A DNA stretch of 64,000 nt from Salinicola salarius (GCF_002179555.1 NZ_NHOU01000005.1:62001-126000); one strand, 5' to 3'. Positions 1 through 11,106 are shown, numbered from the stretch's first letter. Numbers and translations are program-made. The notes: generated by a model not told the origin, from the sequence alone.

Positions 1-805
1 CGCCGGAGCAATCGATGAAGCTGCAGCCACGGGCATCGAGCGCACGAGCCAGTACGACACTCTCCTCCAGATCCCAGCCGCCTTCGACCCAGTCGCTGCC
101 GGAGATGCGAATGCCCACCGGCTTCTCGCTCGGGAAGACCTCGCGAACGGCATCGAAGATCTCGAGAATCAACCGCATGCGGTTTTCGAGGCTGCCGCCG
201 TACTGGTCGTCTCGCTGGTTGGAGATCGGCGACAGGAACTCGTGCAGCAGATAGCCGTGGGCGGCGTGCAGCTCGATCAGTTCGAAGCCGAGACGGTCGG
301 CGCGCCTGGCCGCGGCAACGAAGTCTGCCTTGAGCCGTTCGATGTCGTCGAGGCTCATCGCCTGCGGCGGACGCTGATCGTCCTGATACGCAACCCCGGA
401 CGGTGCCACGGTCTGCCAGCCGCCCTCCTCGAGCCCCAGTTGCGCACCGCCTTCCCACGGTGCCTGGCAGGAGGCCTTGCGGCCGGCGTGGCCGAGCTGG
501 ATGCCGATCGGCATCGGCGAGTGGGCACGCACGGACTCGAGCATGCGCGCCATCGCCTGTTCATTGTCGTCCGAATAGAGCCCCACGTCGCCCGGCGTGA
601 TCCGCCCTTCCGCCGCGACCGCCGACGCCTCAATCACCAGCAGCCCGGCGCCGGAGAGCGCCAGGTTTCCGAGGTGAATGGTATGCCAGCCGGTCATGTT
701 GCCATGCGTATCGGCGGAGTACTGACACATTGGCGAAATGATGATGCGATTGGAAAGTTCCAGCTCGCCGAGCGTAAGCGGCGTGAAAAGCTTGGGGGAT
801 GCCAT
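1..805 (-). CDS. NADH:flavin oxidoreductase, Old Yellow Enzyme family (C-terminus cut by window edge)
   Basis: FMN-dependent ene-reductase of the YqjM/NamA type. It would reduce activated C=C bonds with NAD(P)H in the cytoplasm. About 268 codons of an expected 340-370 are inside the window. The translation opens with MASPKLFTPL and has the YqjM-like PMCQYSA motif (Cys27, Tyr29), the substrate-binding His pair in QLGHAGRKA, the barrel segment ELHAAHGYLLHEFLSP, and NQRDDQYGGSLENR. These residues are what place it in the thiol-modulated YqjM subgroup. The start is the ATG at 805; the next gene upstream ends at 965 on the same strand. The physiological substrate cannot be read from the sequence. 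Confidence 0.88.
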   Translation of the reverse strand, partial: MASPKLFTPLTLGELELSNRIIISPMCQYSADTHGNMTGWHTIHLGNLALSGAGLLVIEASAVAAEGRITPGDVGLYSDDNEQAMARMLESVRAHSPMPIGIQLGHAGRKASCQAPWEGGAQLGLEEGGWQTVAPSGVAYQDDQRPPQAMSLDDIERLKADFVAAARRADRLGFELIELHAAHGYLLHEFLSPISNQRDDQYGGSLENRMRLILEIFDAVREVFPSEKPVGIRISGSDWVEGGWDLEESVVLARALDARGCSFIDCSG

Positions 806-964
806 GAACGCGTTCCTGAGATGAATGATGGCAAAAATGTAGCTGGCTAATAATTGTTTGGCAATGCCTCCCCAGCCGGCAGCCGCGAGAAAATGTCCCG
901 CAGATTCGAGCGGGACCGGCTATTGCCGCCGCCAGGCGGGCCGGAGCAGCAAGGAGCGGGTATC

Positions 965-2299
965 TCAGCCGCGGCCGGCGATGGCGGCGGCCGGCGCGGC
1001 TCCCGGATCCTTTTGGGCTTCGAGGTCGTGCAGGGTGGAGGCAACGTGGGCGATGGCACTGACGACGTCGTTGGCCCCGGCGCGAATTCTGTCGATGGCA
1101 TTGCCCGCTTCCCCCGCCATGCGGACGCCGTTTTCCACGCTGCCCAGACAGGCCTGCATGCCGCCGCTCACCTCCTGGGTGAGGTTGCGCAGGCTGGCGA
1201 TAGTGGCGGCAATGTCGCGGGTGGCTTGCGAGGTGCGTATCGACAGCTGGCGTACTTCGTGGGACACCACCGCGAAACCCCGACCGTGTTCACCGGCGCG
1301 GGCCGCCTCGATGGCAGCGTTGAGCGCCAGCAGGTTGGTCTGCTCGGCGATGTCGCGAATGCTTTCGATCACCGCATTGATGTCGATCGAGCGCTGCGCC
1401 AGGGTGTCGAGCTGCTGCGACGTGGTCGCGACCTGACTGGCGATACGACGAATTTCAGTGATGGTCTCGTTGATGATGCGCGAGCCGTCGTTGGCGGAAG
1501 TTTCCGTATTCGACGAGATGCGATAGGCCATCCGGGTGCTTTCGTTTTCACGTGTCACGCGGTCGGTGATGTCGGTGGCGAACTTGACCACCTTGTAGAG
1601 CCGCCCCTCGACGTCGAAGACCGGGTTGTAGCTCGCTTCGAGCCACAGCGTCCGGCCTTGCTTGTCGAGCCGCTTGAATTGCCCCGTCATGAATTCGCCA
1701 GCGTTCAGATGAGCCCAGAAATCGTGGTACTCCTGGCCTGCGGCATAGTCGCGCTCGCAGAAGATCCGATGATGCCTCCCCTGGATTTCGTCGAGTGCAT
1801 AGCCCACCGTGCCCAGGAAATTGGCGTTGGCGGTGAGGATGTACCCGTCGGGGGTGAACTCGATGATTGCCATGGACCGGTCGATGGCACTGAGCCGGCT
1901 GTGCATGTCCTGCTCGTCACGTACCCGCGCGGTAATGTCGATCGCCGTCTTGACCACCCGGATGATCTTGCCGTGTCGATCGATGACCGGGTTGTACGAG
2001 GCTTCCAGCCAGAGAACATGGCCGTCGCAAGTCAGGCGTTTGAAGCGTCCGGCAATGAACTCGCCCTGGCGCAGCCGCTCCCAGAAGGTTACGTATTCTT
2101 GGCTCGCGACGAGTTCAGGCGCGCAGAGTCGACGATGGTGCTGGCCGATCAGGTCATCGGCACGATAGCCGGTGATATCGAGAAAGTTGGCGTTGGCGGA
2201 AAGGATGGTGCCATCGAGAGAGAATTCGATAACGGCCATGGCGCGATGAATCGCGTCAAGCACGGCTTCATGGTGGTGCGGCGAACGAAATAGGGCCAT
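965..2299 (-). CDS. Soluble PAS-PAS methyl-accepting chemotaxis protein
   Basis: A 444-residue chemoreceptor with no membrane segment and no HAMP domain. Two PAS domains of the aerotaxis/BdlA style lie at about residues 15-120 and 137-240. Both carry the same [12 protein letters not shown] / [12 protein letters not shown] signature and a similar WLEASYNPV block, so they look like an internal duplication. The C-terminal MCP signalling domain (about 270-430) keeps the CheA/CheW-binding hairpin tip ([19 protein letters not shown]). The signalling helices after the tip are short and the protein ends in a low-complexity Pro/Ala tail with no CheR-binding pentapeptide. A haem- or flavin-based redox or oxygen sensor is likely by family analogy; the ligand is not visible. 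Confidence 0.9.
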   Translation of the reverse strand: MALFRSPHHHEAVLDAIHRAMAVIEFSLDGTILSANANFLDITGYRADDLIGQHHRRLCAPELVASQEYVTFWERLRQGEFIAGRFKRLTCDGHVLWLEASYNPVIDRHGKIIRVVKTAIDITARVRDEQDMHSRLSAIDRSMAIIEFTPDGYILTANANFLGTVGYALDEIQGRHHRIFCERDYAAGQEYHDFWAHLNAGEFMTGQFKRLDKQGRTLWLEASYNPVFDVEGRLYKVVKFATDITDRVTRENESTRMAYRISSNTETSANDGSRIINETITEIRRIASQVATTSQQLDTLAQRSIDINAVIESIRDIAEQTNLLALNAAIEAARAGEHGRGFAVVSHEVRQLSIRTSQATRDIAATIASLRNLTQEVSGGMQACLGSVENGVRMAGEAGNAIDRIRAGANDVVSAIAHVASTLHDLEAQKDPGAAPAAAIAGRG

Positions 2300-2398
2300 G
2301 CCTGCGTTCCTTTTTACGGTTCGCCGAACTCTTTGCGAGTCTTTGGCGGTTCGGTGAGTGCGTGCATGGAATGCCTTATCCTGAGTGCGTTGCCCTTA

Positions 2399-2425
2399 GT
2401 ATCGACCGTATTGCCCAAGATTTTA
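2399..2425 (-). promoter_or_regulatory. Candidate sigma28 (FliA) promoter of the PAS-PAS chemoreceptor
   Basis: On the minus strand a TAAAATCT -35 (2418-2425) and a GTCGATAC -10 (2399-2406) are separated by exactly 11 bases. The FliA consensus is TAAAGTTT-N11-GCCGATAA, so each half matches 6 of 8. It lies about 100 bases before the start at 2299. Flagellar sigma control of chemoreceptors is well established; the match here is imperfect. Confidence 0.45.
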
Positions 2426-2642
2426 GGCATCGACCGGTGAGGCGCATGGATCACGCAAATCAGAGCCGAGTGACCTGGCGAGAAAGTCGGCGAGCCCGGG
2501 CAGTTTTGGTTCGGGAACGGCGCCCGGACCACGCCGGCATGGCGAGACATCATGGCTAGGCATCATGGGAGGCGTGGTGCGTTATCGAAGGAAGGCAGGA
2601 AACAAGGCTGGGACGGAAGATGGCCGGGAGAAGCCTCCAGAA

Positions 2643-2675
2643 CCGGGGTGAGCGGTATTGCAAACGCCACCCCGG
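2643..2675 (-). terminator. Hairpin downstream of the DUF21/CBS gene, weak terminator candidate
   Basis: The arms CCGGGGTG (2643-2650) and CACCCCGG (2668-2675) are extended inward by GCG/CGC with one bulged base. On the minus strand the hairpin follows the stop at 2693 but only a short T-poor TTCTGG follows it. It may act as an RNA 3' end rather than a strong intrinsic terminator. Confidence 0.4.
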
Positions 2676-2692
2676 ACAACGCACCGCCGGCA

Positions 2693-3730
2693 TCAGTCCG
2701 GCGGCGGCTGGGCGGATTCGCCTCGTTTGATTCGCTTCAACCAGCGCTGCTTGGCGTACTTGCGCAGGTTATGCACGTTGTCGGTCTCGTCGACGATATC
2801 CTGCCCCAGGATCGTCTCGATCACGTCTTCCATGGTGATCAGTCCCACCCAGTTGCCGTGGTCGTCGTAGACCACCCGCAGATGGTTGTGGTCCTTGAGC
2901 ATCGCGGTGAAGACGTGTTCGACGCTATCGGCTTCATCGACGATAGCCACTGGATGCATCAGCGATTTCAGCGTCTCTCCGTCCTCGGCGTGGTAGGTAT
3001 CGGCCTTGTGCACGTAACCCAGCGCATCCTCGGCACCATCCATGACCGGAAAGCGCGTGAACTGGGTCTTGCCGTAACGCTGATCGAACTCGGCCACGGT
3101 CATGTCGGGCGTTACCGTCTCGCACACCGTCCGCGGCGTCATCACGCTCTTCACCGGGATCTCGTGCAGGTTGAGAATGTTGGTGATGGTGCGGGTCTCG
3201 TCCGGATCCAGCGCTTTCTCGTCGAGCCCGATACGCGCCAGCGCCTTGATCTCGCCGCGCATGTCGACATCGTTCTCGTTCTTGGCGATACGGTTGGTGA
3301 TCATCTCGGAGAGCCAGATGAACGGCAGCAGCGTGCGCACCATGATGTTCAGGATACGCGGCAGCAGCGGCGCCAGCGCTCGCCAGTAAGTTGCGCCAAT
3401 GGTCTTGGGAATGATCTCCGAGAACACCAGAATGCCGAACGTCATCAGCGCCGAGGCGATCGCCACATGGGCGTCGCCGAACACGATCGACACCTGCGCG
3501 CCGACGCCGGTGGCACCAACGGTATGCGCGATGGTGTTGAGCGTCAGAATCGCCGCCAGCGGGCGGTCGATGTTGGACTTGAGCTTGTTGAGCTTGTCGT
3601 GGAGCTTGGGGCGGGAGTCCTTGAGCTGCGCGATATAGCTTGGCGTCAGCGAAAGCAGCGCGGCCTCCAGCACCGAACAGACAAAGGAGAAACCGATCGA
3701 GAGAACGACGAATGCCGTCAGCAGAAACAT
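2693..3730 (-). CDS. CNNM/DUF21 membrane protein with CBS pair
   Basis: Inner-membrane protein of the CNNM / HlyC-CorC family, which is linked to magnesium or other divalent cation transport. It has 345 residues. The DUF21 transmembrane domain occupies about 1-165, with hydrophobic segments at about 1-25, 60-80, 88-110 and 122-142 and the family motif FSEIIPKTIGA. A CBS pair follows at about 190-310, starting at the typical IPVKSVMTPR. There is no C-terminal CorC_HlyC domain, so it is the short form of the family. It is a single gene facing away from the chemoreceptor promoter. The transport role is inferred from the family. Confidence 0.88.
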   Translation of the reverse strand: MFLLTAFVVLSIGFSFVCSVLEAALLSLTPSYIAQLKDSRPKLHDKLNKLKSNIDRPLAAILTLNTIAHTVGATGVGAQVSIVFGDAHVAIASALMTFGILVFSEIIPKTIGATYWRALAPLLPRILNIMVRTLLPFIWLSEMITNRIAKNENDVDMRGEIKALARIGLDEKALDPDETRTITNILNLHEIPVKSVMTPRTVCETVTPDMTVAEFDQRYGKTQFTRFPVMDGAEDALGYVHKADTYHAEDGETLKSLMHPVAIVDEADSVEHVFTAMLKDHNHLRVVYDDHGNWVGLITMEDVIETILGQDIVDETDNVHNLRKYAKQRWLKRIKRGESAQPPPD

Positions 3731-3800
3731 GGGGGGTCGCTATGTGACTAATGAGGACTCTTTATCCTGACTTGGCGCGCTACTGTCAATGATCCGGAAT

Positions 3801-3836
3801 ACATAAAGCCGCCAGCGCCGGTTGGACGCTGGCGGC
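3801..3836 (-). terminator. Intrinsic terminator of the PNPOx-like gene
   Basis: A perfect 10-bp stem (GCCGCCAGCG at 3808-3817 with CGCTGGCGGC at 3827-3836) has a 9-base loop and, read on the minus strand, is followed by TTTATGT. It sits 9 bases after the stop codon at 3845. Confidence 0.7.
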
Positions 3837-3844
3837 GGCCAGCC

Positions 3845-4333
3845 TCAGTGACCGAACTTCTCGTTCTCGCCGACATTCGGCTGGTGGTCTTTCTTCACGT
3901 TCGCCTTGGCGAATTCATAGAGCTGGAACGTCTTGCTCTCCCGCGACTGCCAGTGTTCGCCGAAATGGACGTCGATCTCCATCATGGTGAGATCCGGATC
4001 CTCCTTGCCGCCGGTAAACCAGGCTGCCACGAACGGGTTCCAGTATTTTTCGATCAGCTCGGGATCATGGTTGAGGCGTGCCGTACCCGACAGGGAGACG
4101 TAGATGCCGTCATCCTGATCCGAAAAGGAGAGGCAGACATCCTGATCGGCCTTCGCCTCGAACGTCTTCTCCGCGCTGCGTCGCGTATAGAACCAGAGCT
4201 TGCCATCGTAGGCATCCTGCACCAGATGCATGGGGCGGGAGCGCGGCACGCCGTCGTCGAGGGTCACCAACATACCGACCTTGATCTTCTCGATCAGCTT
4301 CCAGATCTTCTGCTTGTGTTCGGGACTGGACAT
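3845..4333 (-). CDS. Pyridoxamine 5'-phosphate oxidase-like (general stress protein 26 type)
   Basis: A 162-residue split-barrel flavin-binding protein. It matches the short 'general stress protein 26' branch rather than true PdxH, which is about 215 residues. Recognisable blocks are VGMLVTLDDGVPRSRPMHLV near the start, LWFYTRRSAEKT, DVCLSFSDQDDGIYVSLSG, and HFGEHWQSRESKTFQLYEFAKA. Members bind FMN, FAD or F420, and their substrate is mostly unknown. The ATG at 4333 is preceded by a strong AAGGAGG. It is monocistronic, divergent from the phosphatase gene and closed by the hairpin at 3801-3836. Confidence 0.85.
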   Translation of the reverse strand: MSSPEHKQKIWKLIEKIKVGMLVTLDDGVPRSRPMHLVQDAYDGKLWFYTRRSAEKTFEAKADQDVCLSFSDQDDGIYVSLSGTARLNHDPELIEKYWNPFVAAWFTGGKEDPDLTMMEIDVHFGEHWQSRESKTFQLYEFAKANVKKDHQPNVGENEKFGH

Positions 4334-4603
4334 CGTTGCCTCCTTGTCAATGTTGCCCTGACCGGGCTCTCATCACGCCATCCGGGCGTGAGCGTCTTGC
4401 CGTTTCTGCACTACCTTCCAGCTTTCCAGCACCGTCGTCGCACCCTGCCGATGACGACAAACGGCAATGGCGACTTCCTGCAGCCTAGTCGCGGCTTCCC
4501 GGCGGGGCAAACCGCCGCTATTCGTCTCGAAGCCTGACGTTATACTAGTGGCGAACCGCGGTTTCCGCGCCATCACTATTCGCCTCCGAACAAGACGTTG
4601 ACC

Positions 4604-5920
4604 ATGCCCCCGACTCGCCCCTTCTCTCTCGATCACGCCAGCCTGCTGGACGAACTGGCGGCTACCGACAACCTGTTGATCATCCAGGATCTCGACGGGG
4701 TCTGCATGGGGCTGGTCGGCGACCCGCTGACCCGACGCCTGGAACGCCGTTACCTCGATGCCGCGCGCCAGCTCGACGGCCACTTCTTCGTGTTGACCAA
4801 CGGCGAGCACATCGGCTCGCGCGGGGTGAACGGCATCGTCGAGGCGTTGTTCGAGACGCCCGACCGCGCCGGCGAACAGGGTCGCTATCTACCGGGCCTG
4901 GCGGCCGGCGGGGTACAGTGGCAGGACCGCTTCGGCAGCGTCAGCCATCCCGGCGTCACCGACGCCGAACTGGCGTTCCTCGAGGCGTTCCCCGCTCAGG
5001 CCGAGGATTTTCTCGACGCGCTGCTGTCCCGGCCGCCTTACGACCTGCCGGCCGAGGTGCGACGCGACCTGATCGCCGCCGCGGTGCTCGACAATCTGGC
5101 GTCACCGACACTCAACCTCAACGTCTTCTACCGTCATTGGCGGGAGACTCCCGCGCGCTATCGAGCGCTGCAGATCGCCGTTGCCGACTTCATGCGCGAA
5201 CGCCTGGAAGCCGCCAGTCTGGCCGGCCTCGACGACGCCTTTTTCATCCACTATGCCCCCAATGCCGGGCGAGACGCGCAAGGCAACGAGCGCCTGCGGG
5301 AGAGCGTCGACGATGACAACGATGGCGGCAACGCCGGCACCACCGACTTCCAGCTGATGTTGCGTGGCGCCGTCAAGGAAGTCGGCGTGCTGGTCATACT
5401 CAACCGCTACTACCATCGCCATACCGGTCACTACCCGCTGGGCGAAACCTTCAACGCCCGGGAAGCGCCTCGTGACCACGCCGCACTGCTGCAGCTGGCT
5501 CGCGAGCATTTCGATCCCGCCCTGATGCCGCGTATCGTCGGTGTCGGGGATACCGTGACCTCGTTCGTCCAGCCGGGCGACCCGCAGGCCGAGCGCCAGC
5601 GCGGCGGCAGCGATCGCGGCTTCCTGACCCTGGTCCAGCAGCTGGGAGACGCGTTCGACAGCGGCAACCGGGTGCTCTACGTCGACAGCAGCGGCGGCGA
5701 AGTGCGGCGCGCCGGGGTGGATATCGAGCGGCTGTCACGCCATGCCGAGGATCCGGACATCGATGTCTGGCCGGCGCTGGAAGGGATCAGCGATGCCGAC
5801 GATCCGCTGCGTCTGGACGTGATCTTCCCCGGCGGCCACATCCAGTACATCGATTTCTTCTGCGCGCTGGCCGAACGTCGGGCAAGGCACGGCCCCGCAA
5901 CCGGCGCCGAACGGTTATGA
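4604..5920 (+). CDS. stpA: Glucosylglycerol 3-phosphatase (StpA/GgpP family, HAD fold)
   Basis: Expected to dephosphorylate glucosylglycerol-phosphate to the compatible solute glucosylglycerol, the last step of that pathway in salt-adapted cyanobacteria and some proteobacteria. The 438-residue protein matches the family over its length. The first HAD motif is LLIIQDLDGVC with catalytic Asp29 and Asp31, followed by FVLTNGEHIGSRGVN and YLPGLAAGGVQWQD. A later VGVGDTVTSF is the acidic metal-binding motif. The ATG at 4604 is preferred over a TTG two codons upstream. No glucosylglycerol-phosphate synthase gene is present nearby, so the substrate is inferred. The aldehyde dehydrogenase starts 45 bases downstream on the same strand. 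Confidence 0.78.
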   Translation: MPPTRPFSLDHASLLDELAATDNLLIIQDLDGVCMGLVGDPLTRRLERRYLDAARQLDGHFFVLTNGEHIGSRGVNGIVEALFETPDRAGEQGRYLPGLAAGGVQWQDRFGSVSHPGVTDAELAFLEAFPAQAEDFLDALLSRPPYDLPAEVRRDLIAAAVLDNLASPTLNLNVFYRHWRETPARYRALQIAVADFMRERLEAASLAGLDDAFFIHYAPNAGRDAQGNERLRESVDDDNDGGNAGTTDFQLMLRGAVKEVGVLVILNRYYHRHTGHYPLGETFNAREAPRDHAALLQLAREHFDPALMPRIVGVGDTVTSFVQPGDPQAERQRGGSDRGFLTLVQQLGDAFDSGNRVLYVDSSGGEVRRAGVDIERLSRHAEDPDIDVWPALEGISDADDPLRLDVIFPGGHIQYIDFFCALAERRARHGPATGAERL

Positions 5921-5965
5921 TGGCTGAACGGCGACATACAACACATCAATAAGGAACCTCGAAGA

Positions 5966-7414
5966 ATGCCACTCGAAACACAATCCTACTCCGACGTAAA
6001 ACTCTACATCGATGGCGAATGGCGCGAAGGCAGCGACGGCCGCCAGATCGATGTGGTCAATCCGGCTACCGGCGAGGTGATCGGCCGGGTCGCACACGCC
6101 ACCACCGCCGATCTCGACGCGGCCCTGGCCGCCACCGAACGTGGCTTCCAGACCTGGCGCGCCACTTCCGCGTTCGAGCGCTACAAGATCATGCGCAAGG
6201 CGGCCGAACTGCTGCGCGAACGCGCCGATGGCATCGCACGGCTGATGACCCAGGAACAGGGCAAGCCGCTGGCCGAGGCACGCGGTGAAACCCTGGCCGC
6301 CGCCGATACCATCGACTGGCTGGCAGAGGAGGGTCGGCGTACCTACGGGCGCATCGTGCCGGCGCGGGCAGCCGGCGTCGAGCAGCGTGTCGTCCGCCAG
6401 CCGGTCGGCCCGGTCGCGGCCTTCACGCCGTGGAACTTCCCGATCAACCAGGTGGTGCGCAAGCTCTCCTCGGCGCTCGCCACCGGCTGTTCGATCATCG
6501 TCAAGGCGCCGGAAGAGACGCCCGCCTCTCCGGCCGAGCTGATTCGCGCCTTCGCCGATGCCGGCGTACCGGCCGGCGTCATCGGTCTGGTCTACGGCGT
6601 ACCGGCGGAAATCTCCAGCTACCTGATTCCGCATCCAACGATCCGCAAGGTCACCTTCACCGGTTCCACCCCCGTCGGCAAGCAACTGGCCGCCATGGCC
6701 GGCGAGCACATGAAGCTCGCCACCATGGAACTGGGCGGCCATGCGCCGGCGCTGGTCTTCGACGATGCCGATGTCGAGCAGGCCGCGCGGCTGCTCGCCG
6801 GTTCGAAATTCCGTAACGCCGGCCAGGTCTGCGTCTCGCCGACCCGCTTCCTGATCCAACGCGGCGTGTTCGAAACCTTCCTGGAGCGCTTCGTCGCCCT
6901 GGCCCGCGAGGTCAAGGTCGGCAACGGACTCGACCCCGACGTGACCATGGGGCCGCTGGCCAACGAGCGCCGTCGTCCGGCACTGGAAGCCCTGATCGAC
7001 GATGCCCGCAGCCAGGGCGCGACCGTCCAGCTCGGCGGCAAGGGCTCCGACGGCCCCGGTTATTTCTTCGAACCGACGGTACTGACCGGGCTGACGCCGC
7101 AGATGCGTGCCATGAACGAAGAACCGTTCGGCCCGCTGGCACTGCTGGTTCCGTTCGACGATCTGGAAGAGGCACTGGCCGAGGCCAACCGCCTGCCATT
7201 CGGGCTGGCCGCCTACGCTTTCACCGCCTCGTCGAAGACCGCCCAGGCGCTCAGCGACCGGCTGGAGGCGGGCATGCTGACCATCAACCATCTGGGCATC
7301 GCGCTGCCTGAACTTCCTTTCGGTGGCATCAAGGATTCCGGCTACGGTTCCGAAGGCGGCAGCGAAGCGCTGGAAGCCTATCTCACCACCAAGCTGGTCA
7401 CCCATATGGGGTGA
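5966..7414 (+). CDS. NAD(P)-dependent aldehyde dehydrogenase, succinate-semialdehyde type
   Basis: Cytoplasmic ALDH superfamily enzyme of 482 residues, full length. The FTPWNFP motif starts near residue 153, the general base Glu255 lies in MELGGHAP, and the nucleophile Cys289 lies in NAGQVCVSP. The C-terminal [16 protein letters not shown] is typical of the GabD / alpha-ketoglutaric semialdehyde dehydrogenase branch. Family members oxidise succinate semialdehyde, ketoglutarate semialdehyde or glycolaldehyde; the sequence alone does not decide. It may be co-transcribed with the upstream phosphatase (45-base gap, no hairpin between them). It ends before the bidirectional terminator shared with pgm. 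Confidence 0.88.
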   Translation: MPLETQSYSDVKLYIDGEWREGSDGRQIDVVNPATGEVIGRVAHATTADLDAALAATERGFQTWRATSAFERYKIMRKAAELLRERADGIARLMTQEQGKPLAEARGETLAAADTIDWLAEEGRRTYGRIVPARAAGVEQRVVRQPVGPVAAFTPWNFPINQVVRKLSSALATGCSIIVKAPEETPASPAELIRAFADAGVPAGVIGLVYGVPAEISSYLIPHPTIRKVTFTGSTPVGKQLAAMAGEHMKLATMELGGHAPALVFDDADVEQAARLLAGSKFRNAGQVCVSPTRFLIQRGVFETFLERFVALAREVKVGNGLDPDVTMGPLANERRRPALEALIDDARSQGATVQLGGKGSDGPGYFFEPTVLTGLTPQMRAMNEEPFGPLALLVPFDDLEEALAEANRLPFGLAAYAFTASSKTAQALSDRLEAGMLTINHLGIALPELPFGGIKDSGYGSEGGSEALEAYLTTKLVTHMG

Positions 7415-7450
7415 TTGGCATGACGTGATGGGTAGGGTTTAAACGCAAAA

Positions 7451-7485
7451 AAGAGCGGGCTGCATGCGCAGCCCGCTCTTGTTTT
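7451..7485. terminator. Bidirectional intrinsic terminator between the aldehyde dehydrogenase gene and pgm
   Basis: A perfect 13-bp stem (7451-7463 with 7468-7480) has a four-base ATGC loop. It is flanked by an A-run at 7447-7452 and a T-run at 7482-7486, so it can end transcripts from both convergent genes. Confidence 0.9.
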
Positions 7486-7512
7486 TCCTGCAGGGTCGTC
7501 TCGTCGCCGGAT

Positions 7513-9177
<1,665 letters not shown>

Positions 9178-9315
9178 CGTCGGTTCCTTTCGATGGTCCT
9201 TGGGGCGGATTCCTTATAGCAGACCATCATCTCTGCCCGACAAGCAAGATGAGCTCGCCCATCCTCCCGACCGATACCCCGGCACCGCCGGCCGGGCTGC
9301 CGATGCTTTCACGTT

Positions 9316-10038
9316 TTACTGACAGGTTGCCGCTATGGCGTCGCGATCGACCGACGCCTCCGGCCGCGTCCTGACCGCCACCAGGATCAGCGCCGCAGCG
9401 GCCAGCAGCAGTGTGCCGGCCGTCGCACAGACGCCCAGGACCCCGCTGATATCGAACATGACGCCGCCGACGGCAGCGCCCAGCGCGATCGCCAGCTGGA
9501 TCGAGGCCACGATGAGGCCGCCGCCGCTTTCGGCTTCGTCCGGGACGACACGGGTGATCCAGGTCGACCAGGCGACCGGCACCGCGCCGAAGGCGAAGCC
9601 CCATACCGCTACCATGATGGCGTCGGTACCCATCGAGAAACCGCCCAGGGTTGCCAGCATCCAGCCCAGCACGCCCATGAGCAGCGGCATCAGCAATAGC
9701 GTCAGTCTCAGGCTGCGCTCGAGCAGGAATCCTGCGACCAGCGTGCCGACGAAGTTCGCCACGCCGAACGCCAGCAGCACATGGCGGCGATCGAGCCGCT
9801 GAGTCACTGCCGTCACCAGCAATCCTGAAAGCAGTGCCACGATCGCCGTTACGGTAACGGCCTGCCCGGCCTGCCCCTCGCTGATCGCGAGCGACTCCGC
9901 CATCGGCGTCAGCAGGCTGGCCGGCAGGAATTCCGCCATCACCAGGCTGAACACGCCCATCGTCAGCGAGAATACGGCGATCCAGCGTGAGGGGTCTGGC
10001 GCCGTCTGAGTCGAGTGTCGAGGTTCTTGCGTCGTCAT
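9316..10038 (-). CDS. NepI-like MFS exporter with internal in-frame deletion
   Basis: The frame is open, but the 240-residue product is far short of the roughly 395 residues of NepI-type purine ribonucleoside exporters. The N-terminal part follows that family (FSLVMAEFLPASLLTPMAE, ISEGQAGQAVTVTA, QRLDRRHVLL). The sequence then jumps straight to the family's second half (FGVANFVGTLVAGFLLERS, then VPVAWSTWITRVVPDEAE). About 160 residues, roughly TM3/4 to TM8, are missing. Loss of that many helices should abolish transport, so it is probably a decayed gene, although transcription signals and both ends are intact. The ATG at 10038 is preferred. It is divergent from an AraC regulator. Confidence 0.75.
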   Translation of the reverse strand: MTTQEPRHSTQTAPDPSRWIAVFSLTMGVFSLVMAEFLPASLLTPMAESLAISEGQAGQAVTVTAIVALLSGLLVTAVTQRLDRRHVLLAFGVANFVGTLVAGFLLERSLRLTLLLMPLLMGVLGWMLATLGGFSMGTDAIMVAVWGFAFGAVPVAWSTWITRVVPDEAESGGGLIVASIQLAIALGAAVGGVMFDISGVLGVCATAGTLLLAAAALILVAVRTRPEASVDRDAIAATCQ

Positions 10039-10118
10039 TTCGAGATTTCCGATCAAGACTTGGGATGACGCCTAGACTAAAGTAGTATCTCAAGACCCTC
10101 TATCACTAAAGCTCCGTC

Positions 10119-11096
10119 ATGTTTGACCAAAAGTCCGAAAATGGGGCCAGTGTCGGCGTCGACGCCAGCTCCAGCGAATGGATCAACGAGCTGCTTCTCG
10201 GCATGCGACTGTCTGGAGTGAGCTATCGGCGCGTCCAGATCGCGCCGCCCTTCGGCATTCGTTTCGATACCGACGTCCGCTGCGCGCAATTCCACTTCGT
10301 CGCCCAAGGGCCGGTCCTGCTGCGGCTCGGCGACAGCGAGCAGGTGCTGGCATCCGGCGATGCCGTACTGCTCCCGCGGGGCGGCCGCCATGATCTGCTC
10401 TCCTCGCCGGAGGTGCAGAGCCGCGATATCGAGCAGATCGAGGCGCTGCCACTGTGCGAGGACTTCAGCTGCGTCGACGAATGTGCCGACAGGCTCGACG
10501 GCGCGCCGCCGGCTCGCCTGTTCAGCGGCTGCATGCAGTTCGACTTGGGGGGCATGCAGCCGCTGATGACGCTGATGCCAGGAGTGATGCATGTCGGCAC
10601 GCTGCTCTCGCGCCATCCGGAGATGCTGCCGATGCTGGAGACAATGGCGCGCGAAGCGAGTCTCGAACGCGCCGGTGCCGCCGGTATTCTCTCGCGGCTG
10701 GCCGATGTGGTGGCCGCCAGCATCGTACGAGGCTGGGTCGAGTGTGACTGTGCCGATATTGGCGGCTGGGTCGAGGCGCTGCGCGATCCGCGTCTGGGCA
10801 AGGTCATCGCCGCCGTCCACCGCGAGCCCGGCCGCGACTGGACGGTCGCCGCCATGGCAGCGGAGATGGGCAGCTCCCGCTCGGTATTCGCCGAACGATT
10901 CCGCCACTCGCTGGGCGTGTCGCCGCTCGGCTATGTCACCCAACTGCGCATGCGCCTGGCCACGCAATGGATCGCCGAGCGGCAGCTATCGATCGAGCAG
11001 GTCGCCGAACGGCTCGGCTACGGCTCCCAGGCCGCCTTCAGCCGCGCCTTCAAGCGCGCCACGGGCAGGACGCCGGGCGCGGTGCGCAGCCATTGA
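10119..11096 (+). CDS. AraC family transcriptional regulator (cupin_6 type)
   Basis: 325 residues. The N-terminal AraC-binding cupin-like domain spans about 25-190 (HFVAQGPVLLRLGD, GDAVLLPRGGRHDLL). The C-terminal double helix-turn-helix spans about 225-322: DWTVAAMAAEMGSSRSVFAERF is the first HTH, and LGYGSQAAFSRAFKRATGRTP is the second with the AraC signature. This subgroup commonly sits divergent from an MFS exporter and controls it, as here. The inducer is unknown. Since the partner exporter is internally deleted, the regulator may have lost its main target. Confidence 0.88.
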   Translation: MFDQKSENGASVGVDASSSEWINELLLGMRLSGVSYRRVQIAPPFGIRFDTDVRCAQFHFVAQGPVLLRLGDSEQVLASGDAVLLPRGGRHDLLSSPEVQSRDIEQIEALPLCEDFSCVDECADRLDGAPPARLFSGCMQFDLGGMQPLMTLMPGVMHVGTLLSRHPEMLPMLETMAREASLERAGAAGILSRLADVVAASIVRGWVECDCADIGGWVEALRDPRLGKVIAAVHREPGRDWTVAAMAAEMGSSRSVFAERFRHSLGVSPLGYVTQLRMRLATQWIAERQLSIEQVAERLGYGSQAAFSRAFKRATGRTPGAVRSH

Positions 11097-11106
11097 GGGG
11101 GCTGAC

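Larger units (their letters stand above)
2300..2692. other. Intergenic region, about 390 bp, upstream of the PAS-PAS chemoreceptor
   Basis: I see no convincing gene here. The short open frames have no ribosome binding site and no family resemblance. The stretch holds the candidate sigma28 promoter of the chemoreceptor and a hairpin downstream of the DUF21/CBS gene, both listed separately. Confidence 0.5.

Noticed and set aside
2314-2553. Minus-strand frame of 79 codons upstream of the PAS-PAS chemoreceptor
   Set aside because: It has no ribosome binding site or homologous pattern and covers the candidate sigma28 promoter.
2579-2610. TTATCGAA as another sigma28 -10 for the chemoreceptor
   Set aside because: There is no -35 match at the right distance, and it is 280 bases upstream. 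The site at 2399-2425 is better.
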